This document shows positions 13,254 to 22,227 of a stretch of 64,000 bases of DNA, piece after piece (the stretch's first letter is position 1; each line of letters starts with the position of its first letter). Position numbers and translations under genes: made by a program. The notes beneath the pieces were generated by a model. That model was not told where the DNA came from. It searched no databases and saw nothing but the letters and a program-made list of their open reading frames with translations. The stretch comes from Trametes villosa (lineage: Eukaryota > Basidiomycota > Agaricomycetes > Polyporales > Polyporaceae): positions 434,001-498,000 of the forward strand of contig PUDQ02000102.1 in assembly GCA_002964805.2 (NCBI GenBank), read 5' to 3'.

Positions 13254-13495
13254 CGTGGATGCAGGTGTCGAAGACGAAAGGAAAGAGTGAGGAGAGAGGA
13301 AGGGGGAGCGAGCATGCTAGGCGGGCCATGGCTTTTGTCAATTGTTGCAGACACAATCGGCTTTCGCTCGCTGCTCAGACAATAGCGCACCTTGACGCCC
13401 GCCATTGTCTCCCCGCCTTTTCCCACGCTGGGACAATAGAGCATCGGGCCGGCGCCTGTCGATCCCGCTGTCCCGATCAGGCCCCATCAGCGCGT
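10905..13495. repeat. Segmental duplication, unit A (direct repeat)
   Basis: This block, the STE6 promoter plus the coding part for TMD1, NBD1 and the start of the linker, recurs in the same orientation at about 22530-25115. Offset is 11,618 bases through exons 1 and 2. Similarity starts near CCAGTG at 10910 and stops just after GCCCCATCAGCGCGT near 13495. Confidence 0.9.
13254..13495 (-). promoter_or_regulatory. STE6 promoter with a cluster of ACAAT/ATTGT motifs
   Basis: Five copies of the HMG-box core ACAAT or its complement lie within 97 bases, at 13341, 13353, 13379, 13404 and 13433. Three of them have a G or C next to the core (GACAATAG twice, CCATTGTC). The whole block is retained in the duplicated copy at 24959-25055. 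HMG-box factors (Prf1 type) drive pheromone-pathway genes in basidiomycetes; binding here is inference. Confidence 0.5.
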
Positions 13496-14539
13496 CCCTG
13501 CGCCCTCGAGTCCCCGGCGCCCTCGACTCCTTCCGGCGGCGATGACGTCGCGCGCCAGGACGCGTCTCGCAGCCTGCACGCTCTTGCGCTCGCTGCTCTC
13601 GCCGTCTCCATGGCACCGCTCAGTCGACCGTCTCTACTCTTGGTCGACCTGCAAGTGACCGCTATCTCAGCACGTCCTCGTCTTCCAGCGCCCGTGCTGC
13701 ACCTCGGTCGTGCCAGACGCCGCCGCTCCCTCACGCTTGCGCGTCGGCTCAGAGGCTGCGCGCACAGCTGGTGCGTTCCGTCCCCGTCCACCCCTCAGCC
13801 GTACGCGAAGCATCTGCACGCCCGCAGCCTCAACAGCGCGTCCAGCGTGCCCCAGCCGTGCGAGCGCGTTCACGAGTACGGAGCCCTGCAGCGTCCTCTG
13901 CCCCGGACATCCGAATGGGAGTATATGCGAATGCGCATGAACAGGCCCATACACAGCAGGTGCGTTCAACGCTTCTCCGAACGCGAGCTGCACTGAGCAT
14001 GTAGCGAAGCCCCATCACCGCGTAAGTAGAATCTCCCAGCCCCCGGCGACCCAATGCCTGCAGCAGCCCAGGGGACACCGCCGGTCCCCGCACGCCACAC
14101 CCACACGCACGCGCCCGCGGCTCCCCGCAAGCCCGTACGCCCGAGCAGCGCAAACCACGCCCGGACAACCCATCTCGACGTCAAACACACCGAGATGCGT
14201 TGCCAGAGCCTGGGCAATGCGCGAGGACACACCACACGCTGCGCGGCCAGGTATGTCGCCGCCGCTCAGCCTGCTCAAACGGATGCTCACGCTCGTCCCC
14301 GCAAGCGCGCCCGTTTGGGTAGCCTGGGCAGCGTAAAGCACGCTGAGAAGGTCCCGCGCAACTCCCCTCGAGCGCCGCAGACATCCGCCGTGACTGGCAC
14401 GCCGCCCCATCGCCCGGCCCATACCGCCTGCGGACGAAAAACCGACCTCCCGCGTCCGTGCTGCCCCCAAACGCGACACAAACTGCACTGCTGCACGCGC
14501 CCGAACAGGGCGCATATACCCTGTGAGTTTCATCGCGCC

Positions 14540-15030
14540 TGGGGCAGAATGAAATTCGACCGTTTTCAGGCCGATTCATGGGCACAAACAGAGACGGGCC
14601 CGTTCCCGCCCGCCCTCCCCCCTGTACGGCGCGCAAACTCGTATACGCATGCGGCTTGACGTATCCGACCGTGCGGTGACGGTTTCGAGCGCGTGGGGGC
14701 GGTTTGAATTTCGGCCGCCTCGCGGGGCCCGCCGGCCAAGAATCGTCCTCCTGCGCCCGTCCCGCCTCCAAACACGCCCCAAAAGGCACGGACGCCCTCG
14801 TTTGAACACAGCGCACTGGCCCTCCAAGCCTCGTCGTGCCCGGCGCAGAAACGAAATCGGCCATTCTCAGGCCGATTCATGGGTGCAAACAGAGACGGGC
14901 GCGTTCCCGCCCATCCCCGCCTCCGCATGCCGCGGAAACTTGACCGCGCATGCGCGTGAACATACCCCATCGTATGGTAGTGTATTCAAGCGCGTGCGAG
15001 CGGTTTGAATTCCGGCCATCTCGCGGGGGT
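14540..15030. repeat. Diverged 301-bp tandem repeat, about 1.6 copies
   Basis: The blocks CAGGCCGATTCATGGG followed by CAAACAGAGACGGG occur near 14568 and 14869. The block CGGTTTGAATTYCGGCC occurs near 14700 and 15001. Both pairs have a 301-base period. A weaker third copy may precede, from about 14440. Minus-strand translations of the copies are partly alike (MNRPENGR in both), but no start, splice pattern or domain supports a gene. Confidence 0.7.
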
Positions 15031-15509
15031 CGACGTCGCCGGGCGCGTGGCGGCCTTCCCGGCGCCGCATCTTCGGCGACCGGGAGGCCGCGCTGCCCCA
15101 AACACTGGTGCGTGGCTACTACGCCTACCTTTCGACTCGCGAGCTGCCCGGTTGCATGCTAATTCGCGGATAGAGCAGGGGAGGCTCACCACGGCGCTCC
15201 GACGAGCGCCGCCGCACGCTCGCAGGCGTGGACGGCTCCTTGGACAAGTGCCCTAGCGGCGGGCAGTCTTCATGGCAGCAGGGAGAGCCTGCACGCTCTC
15301 GACCGTGCTGAACGAGTACGCGCGCAAGGCCTCGGGCCAGCGACAGCGCCCCGGTGCGGACTCTCCCTGCCCGCACGAGCGGATCGTCCCGCCACCATCC
15401 GCCCGCGGCGGCGTCGGGGTCTCGAGCTCGTCCCCAAGCCCGTCTCACGTGCGCATGGCGCGCGAGCCGTGTCCCCCGATGCACCGCGAATGGGGCGAAC
15501 GATGTCGAG

Positions 15510-15847
15510 CTGGGAAAAGCGCGCCAGGTAAGCGAGGTTGCCGGACACCCGAAGCCCCGAGCACTCACCATCGTCCATTACCCGTCGACGACGCTCAGGC
15601 ATCCGCTGGGAGGCGAGGGGCGAATACAAGGGGCGACGGCGGCGAGGCTCCTCACGGGGCCGACGGACGGGATGCTAGGTCATGCACGAGGTAAACACAC
15701 TCGCAGCGCGGGTTTGCGCACTCACCGTCGTTCGCGGCCGATACGTGCGTGCGCGTTAGCGGCAGAGCTCTGCGAGCGCGCGATCGGGGCTCCTAGGTAA
15801 TGCACCAGGTAAGCAGTGACTCTCGAGGTACGTCCGTGATCGCTCAC
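15510..15847 (-). other. Three intron-like modules, two of them mutually homologous
   Basis: On the minus strand three segments have complete intron signals: 15847-15793 (GTGAGC to CCTAG), 15725-15675 (GTGAGTGC to CCTAG) and 15568-15510 (GTGAGTGC to CCCAG), of 55, 51 and 59 bases. The first two share their 3' parts (TTACCTSGTGCATKACCTAG). The intervening exons do not give a continuing protein: frames meet stops soon after joining. This may be a spliced non-coding transcript or the remains of a gene. Confidence 0.35.
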
Positions 15848-18800
15848 CGTCGCACCTAATCGCTTCAACGCGGTAGAGGCGTTCATGCGCGCCGGCGACG
15901 GAGCTTCGCGCGGAACTGACGCACGGGGAAACTATGTAGGTCAGAACCCTGGAAAGCGAGACAGGTGGGTCGGGCGCAGAGGACGACAGACGGCAAGGGG
16001 CGGGCGATACACTCGGGAGCAGCACGCGTTCCCAATGCTGACGGCGCAGGCGTGCTTCGACGAGCAAACACGGAGGACAAGAGAGGTAGGTCGCTGCACA
16101 AGGTGGGTGAGCAGACGGGAGGACTGGCACTCATGTGAGAACATACGGGAGACTAACCTGAGCTCGTGGTAGGTTGGCGTGGGTGCGGGCACGGTCAAGA
16201 TAGGCAGGGTTGCAGAGGGGACATAGCGCGCACCCCGCGAGCACAGACCAGCCTTTACAGGCTGCAGGTGCGCGATCCTGCGCACAGGTCGCGATCGCGC
16301 CCGCGTTACCGCTAGGACGGGACGCGTTTGGGCGCGCCGACGCGGTGAGTGTTCGCTTCAAGCACCTCCCCGACCGCCGCCGTTCCCGCGCGCATCGCAC
16401 GCTCCTCGCACGACGGAGTGGTTCTGGACAGCGGGGACTCTCGGTTAGAAGGCGCACTGCGTCGCCGTCGCGTCCGGGCGCGTCCCCGCGCGCCCGCATC
16501 CTTGAGAGCACGCACGTCCCTTGCATCGAGTCCCCCCTACCGGCGCTCGATGGCTCGCTGCCTCGAGCTCGTTGAAGGAACGACGCGCGCGTTCGCGCCC
16601 ACCGGGTGTAGCTGAGATTTGCATACGAGTAAGTGCTGCACCTCGGCGCGGCGATACAGCGCGGAGGCAGGCAACGTATCGAGGGTAACTGCAAGTTCGG
16701 TTCCGAGTACGTGCTGCAGGTCGACCGACGCTTGGCATCCGCGGAGGGCGCTGTATTACATAGCACTCGTGACAGCTAGGCCCTTACGACTAGCGCGGCG
16801 GCGAGCGCGACAAAGCACTGATGGCTTGCAGCCGGCTCCATGTACCTCGTCTCCGTTCCGAACCAAATATATCTTGTGTACCGTCTACACGCGATGCACG
16901 CACGTCCAGTCTATGCACTGTCCGCGAGATTTACCTTCAAGTACGTGCAATGTAACCCGCTCACTCGAATGACAAAGGTCATGCACCACGCGGGGAAGCA
17001 CGACGATTGTAACACCCATCCCGCGCTCACCCTGCCCGCGAAACTCTCTTTTCTTCCTGTAGCAGCATGGGAACACGCCGGTCGCTCCGCCGTCGCTACC
17101 GTTCACGGCGGATGCACGCGACCGGCGTCGGATCCCAGCACTGCCCGCCGCACGCGGCACGAAATCTGCAACAGGAAACGGCGAGGACGATGAGAACGGA
17201 CAGCGCGCATGTGAGCAGGGCGAAAATGACGTACCGCCCACCCCGCGGCTCGGACGCGAACGGGACACTGACGTCTCCGCGAAGCTCGAAATTTGCGTTG
17301 CACAAGTGTCAGTCCGACCCTGGGACAGCTACGTACGGCCCGGGGATGCCTGCAGCATGCAAGCTCCGGCGGGGGAGGGCGACCTGGCTGTCAGACATCG
17401 TATCTGCGATTGAAGGGAGATGTAGGCGTGCATCAACGAGGGCGCCGTGGAACATTCGCCAGGTGGACCTACAAGTGGCGGCCCCCGGCGTCCTGACACG
17501 GTGCGGGGACAGAGACTCGGGCCCGGCGAAATCGAGCAGGTCACTTTCCTCCAAATCCCCGGCTCGATTTCCGCGCGCTCGGCCAGTGACCTGGGACGCT
17601 CAAGCCCCGCAACTCGCCTCCGTCTGCTTTGCCTCACTGGGCGACGGAGAGACGCCGTCAGTGCCGGCGCGAGACCCTGCTCGCGCCCACACCGGTGGGA
17701 CTGGGGCACGCAGGGGTGCGACTCCGAGATCTACCCGGCCATTAGAAACGTGGTTCTAAGAACGGGAAGCACGACGACCCACCCGTTCGAGCATCTGCCA
17801 AAGGGCCCGAGCAGCGTACCTCGCCGATAGGCCCGTTCCCGAGATGGATCGGCAGTGGCACGATTTGCCGTGGGGTCATGCAGAAGTGTCATTTTCAGCG
17901 CCGCCGAGCACACGAGAACCGCAGCATGTCCCCTCGAACGGCTGCCGCCGGTATGGAACGACGCGATGAGATGCCTGACCCGACGAGCCAGACGCAGCGT
18001 TGTCGTGTGTGCAACCCCGGCCCTACCAAACGGAGAGTACTCGGCGTAGCCTGCGTAGCGAGCCGATCAGCGATACGACAGCTCTCCTGACCCAATTGCT
18101 GCTACAATGCGGCCCTTAGTGTCCTTCTGTTGCCCCGCCTCTCCTGATCGTCAGCGGCGGCGTGAAGCAGGCAGACACCAGCCACCAGGACACGGCGTGC
18201 GGCGAGGGAGGGGGGAAGGAACACAATCAACGCGCGAGAACGCTGCCGTGGCCGTAGCTACTCACAATGAGAGCTTCCGTTTGATGAAGCGAGGTCGCGA
18301 GGGAGGGAAGGAAGAGGGACGCTCTCCGTCGTGTCGTCGAGTCCCCGAGGTGCCGGTTTAGCAGGCCTGGAATTACAGCCGGCACTGAGCGGGGTAGCTC
18401 GGCGACCCGTGTGCCCAGCTTCTCACCAAGTTGGAACGATCCTCGGCTAGGAGACCACCGACGGATCGGACTCCAGTCCTAGAAAGACAATCCAATCACC
18501 TACAGAGAATATCAGTGGCACTGCGCAACGAAGAAGCATGGTGGTCGAAACATACAGCCAGTGTAGAAGGACGGCCTACTGTGCGGGAGTTGTGGGCGCC
18601 ACACCGCTCAGAACTGAGCTGAGGTGGCCTAGTTCAGAACGACATTACGGGTGAAACGCTGCGGCTTCCCGCCATGGCGTCGCTGCAGTACTGTAGTGCA
18701 GGTGGGGCATCGCGCGCGAATAGCACACCACGTGCGAACGCTGCTGAGCGCACCGACGGGTCAAGATCGCGAGCCCCGGGCTATGGGACCTCGAGCGGCA

Positions 18801-18978
18801 GCCGCACCCTAGAAGGCAGTCGCTTTGCAAGAACAGGGTCTGCGCATTACGATGAGTGCACCTCGAATATTCAAACGCGCGTGGGAGAGAGGACTCGCCA
18901 CATGCACATATAACCTCTCGCGGAGAGCGAGGGCAGAGGCACATTTCCTAGCCTATGCATCCCCTCGCACCCCCTCAG

Positions 18979-19973
18979 ATGTCTTTCGGACTACTCCCTA
19001 CCGCAGCGCCGCCAGCCGTCTTCCACGAGTACCAGCCTGTCGTCGACCCGCCCGCCACGGCTTCCGTTCGCCAGGAGCTAGAGTACAGACTCCGGTCGAA
19101 GATGACCACAAAACTCCGTTAGTGTTTACCTCCACAGTCCGAGTGACTTACCGCTGACAGGATCGAGTAGGCAGGCTCGCTCGCGTGCCGCGCGCAAGAC
19201 TTCGGTATGCTGCCATCCCCTTCGCCAAGGTCATCGTACTCCGGTACGGATACAAGATCGCCGGGTGGCCGACCGACGTCCCATACATGAGCTTCAACAA
19301 TATCCCCGGCGGAAACGACGTCCTGCGCAGGCTCATTGCGCTCTGGGGCGTAGAGGGCGGCATCCGGTTCGAGCGCGCTACACCGGCGGACGTCGAGAAC
19401 GCCATCCGCGATCCAGAGAGCGTCCTCCCGAAGTACCAACCGGTCGACGACGCGGCAGGCGGGACACCGCTCCCGGTGTCGGTACAGTTCCCAGCGCAGC
19501 GCTCCGCGACGATCGTCCCCTCCCTCGTCCTCCACCCCAACGGCTCTGACGTCCTCGGCATCCACCCGTCCTGCACTCAGCCGTCGGCCGCGGCCGCTGT
19601 TCTCGGCGCGGGCGCACGCGATCAGCGCATCGACATGAAAACGGACCGCAGCCGCGACTTCACGAGCTCGTACAACCGTGCGTACCTGCTTCCGAAGGCG
19701 GGCGTCAAGAGCTCGCCGTGGGTCTTCGGACCCCGCGCCAGCGACGACTTCGACGCGGCGTCGCCGACCTCGGAGAGCGACTCCGCCGCAGAGCACGACC
19801 CGGAGGCGTTCTGGCAAGTCTGGGACGCGGTTGACGAGATCTGGCCTCTCGCGTCGTGGAACGCGCTCATCGGGGTTGGCACTCTCCTTCCAGGGGATTG
19901 CGCCCCCCTGGGATATGCCGTTTCCGAGCTGGGGTCGCTCATGTGGGGGGCGCCGGCGTCGGAGGGTGTTTGA
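18979..19973 (+). CDS. Uncharacterised basidiomycete protein, two exons
   Basis: Exon 1 is 18979-19117 and exon 2 is 19168-19973. The 50-base intron has GTTAGT donor, CTGAC branch site and GAG acceptor, and joins in phase to give 315 codons with stop. The start is an ATG beginning MSFGLLPTAAPPAVFHEY. The conserved-looking core is RLRYAAIPFAKVIVLRYGYK, IAGWPTDVPYMSFNNIPGGN and DVLRRLIALWGVEGGIRF, followed by an acidic disordered region and a hydrophobic C-terminus. The IAGWPTDVPY pattern reminds me of unannotated proteins recurring in Agaricomycete genomes, but I cannot name a family or function. No signal peptide or membrane helix is obvious. It stands alone in the gene-poor region between the two STE6 copies. 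The unusual GAG acceptor makes the junction less certain. Confidence 0.55.
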
Positions 19974-22227
19974 GATGGGAATTGAGCGGGAGGGCGGTTA
20001 GCGGTGTTTCTTGGCCATTCGTTCCTGCTTCCGCTCAGTTTTTCTTGTAGCAGTCGTAGCTAGAGTACTGCAGTGTCTTAATGCTTGAGATTGTACAGCA
20101 ACCACCAGGCGTGTTGAAGGTAGAGGAGAGAGCTCAGAGAATCGACCGCACGCGCTCTCAACCACGCGACCTTCCTGTTTCGGAGGCCGAGGCGCTTGAG
20201 CTTGCAAGTTTGGCCGCCCATGCCTCTTGTTTCTCTCCCGCGAGTCGAGCACCATGCGGCTCCGAGAATTCACATCGTTTGGCATACTGTACACCTGGGC
20301 TAGGTACTACTGGATATGCTTGATGGTTTGGGCATTCCGTGATAGGGCGAGCATGCGAGATTCGAACGCGTACGAAGCTTCGCGGACTTCAAGCAGAGGA
20401 CTCTCTCAATCCCTGGGCCTCTCGGATTGGGTTCTTCAAGCGGTCTTCGCGCAGGGCGTGGAGATAGAACTGAACTGTATGTTGCCTTTGATTTCTCTAT
20501 GGCTCACAGACAGTGCGCTGCCGCTGATGCGTACAGGACGGAGCGCTCTGAGCCAATGTTCGGCACTCAGCATGACATGCCTGGAAGGTGGACATCGGCG
20601 CTGCCTCGCGTTCGCAGCGTCTACCATCTCCATACGTCTCGCTCTCGCGCAACTGCGCCCTTTATTTGGCATCGCCCCGCGTTCTGCTCTCCGCTTGCTC
20701 ATCTGGTCTAGAAGTCCTCGACTCATGCGCACGCGTTCAGGCTAACTGTTAACGCAGGTAAGTAGGCGACGAGAACCGTATCATTGACACTAACGCATAG
20801 CGTTGCAGGGACGCTTGGAAGGCGGTGCGAAGTTCTCTACACCACAGTGCAGGGCACCCGCCGCCGTCAGTATCAGCTAGCGACTTGGAGGCTATTTGAG
20901 ATCGGCGACGGGGATGACGCTTAGCTCATGCCCCCGTGGACCCATATCTGTGCCCTGGGTGTCGTGCGACGGTAAGTAGCTTCATCTTTTCTGCAGCTGA
21001 CTGACCGTGCCCCGCCGCGCGCGACGAGTGGGTGGCAGCTCCAAGTCGTCGCCGAACTCGGCGCCCGGCGCCCTATCCGCTGCACTCGAGGTTGAGCAGG
21101 AGGTCTTGGGAGGATGAAAAGGCGGAGTAGGACATGGGCCGGCGAGGACCTAGAACAGGGTGAGTCCGCTATCTTCGTGTGACGGGACGCGCGTGTAGCT
21201 CAACCAATCCTCGCAGATCACCGCGGCGAGACACGGATTAGAGGTGTACGGCGGTTCCGGCCGGCTGTTGGGAAGTGCGCCGGCTGCGCATACGATGCTC
21301 TGGCCTCGTCGACATCGTCGTGCGAACACCAAGCCGCCATCCTCGGGGAAACGCACGACCGTCCTCGGAGAGCTCTCGCGTGCAGGTATCGGCCTGTCGA
21401 GGACCCGGCGAGGCGGCTGGTCGGACACTGATGTCTGTATCATTGGTGTAAGTACTGCGTCGCCTGGCCACTGCGATTCCTTTAACATCCCTCTTCCTCT
21501 CCTAGCGAGGCGGACATCGGCTGGCCCGCGGACGTCGCGACGACGACTTTCTCGCGGCACAGCGAGGCTCGGGATTGCCCCACCAGGTGTACGTACGCGA
21601 GGGTCTTCTCGCATCCAGCCGGCATTCCCTCCAGCCTGCCTCGTTCACCCGCCAACGCAGCAACGATGAGACGGGCATCGCGGGCGGGCCCTGTGCGGGG
21701 GTGAACTACTTCGCGAGAACCGGTCGCTAGGTACGCAAGGTTCGGCGTGTCGAATTGAGCTCGTTTGCTTACGGAACGCGTGGCGTGTAGCACAGTCCTG
21801 TACAAACGCAGATACCTGTCCCTGGGATGACATTAGAGCTCGAACGAGGTCGGGATAGGAGCAGTCAGACTGTCCGCGAGCGGCGGCAGGGCACACGCGA
21901 CAAAGCGAGCACATTTTCGCGTGCCCGCCTCGCGAATGCGGTGGTCCTTACACGCGTGGGCGCGGCGGCCCTGCGCACGGCTGTCCGCGCGCTCGGGGAA
22001 GTCGACGCATCGAGCAGCATCGCACTGGCTGCGAGCGACGTCCCCGACGCGCGTGGCGGAGAACGACTTCGTCTACGGACTGCCTGCCTCGCGAGGCGAC
22101 CGCAGCGCGTCTTGGGGCTCGGGAGAGCGCGTTCCGTGCTGGACAGGCGACCGCGGAAGGCCCTTGTACAGCGTATACTAGTACTCGTCCCATTCGGGCG
22201 GGGCGTCCACTCGTGTATCTCCCAGTA
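19974..22227. other. Gene-poor spacer with orphan splice signals
   Basis: No confident protein gene. At 20758-20808 there is a textbook plus-strand intron (AG|GTAAGT, CTAAC branch 14 bases before TTGCAG) whose flanks do not form a recognisable coding exon pair. A possible small gene is listed at 21295-21730. Confidence 0.4.
21295..21730 (+). CDS. Possible small two-exon gene, unknown product
   Basis: From the ATG at 21295 the frame stays open to 21447 (51 codons). A 58-base intron (GTAAGT donor, TTAAC, CCTAG) ends at 21505, and the frame continues in phase to a stop at 21730. The product would be 125 residues, very Arg-rich, with no motif I recognise. The composition is what random GC-rich sequence gives, so only the splice signals and phase support it. 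Confidence 0.2.

Larger units (their letters stand above)
13496..18978. other. Gene-poor spacer between the two STE6 copies
   Basis: About 5.5 kb without a protein gene I can support. Frames are numerous because GC is high, but they are Arg/Ala/Pro-rich and not conserved-looking. It contains the 301-bp tandem repeat (14540-15030), the duplicated intron-like modules (15510-15847) and a small hairpin GGCGCTC-CGAC-GAGCGCC near 15193-15210. Confidence 0.5.

Noticed and set aside
13259..13996. 245-codon plus-strand frame next to STE6
   Set aside because: It lies in the STE6 promoter and beyond, has random-looking Arg/Ser composition, and its first part also exists in the duplicated promoter at 24823 with a different continuation.
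14181..14970. Overlapping minus-strand frames of 227 and 134 codons
   Set aside because: They arise from the two copies of the 301-bp tandem repeat. No start context, introns or domain support a gene.
20227..20745. 172-codon plus-strand frame
   Set aside because: No motif, no splice support and biased composition; insufficient for a gene call.
13496..22227. Lipopeptide pheromone precursor or STE3 receptor near STE6
   Set aside because: I looked for short frames ending in a CAAX box and for seven-helix segments and saw no convincing case. A mating-locus claim is therefore not made. Frames under 60 codons were only scanned by eye.
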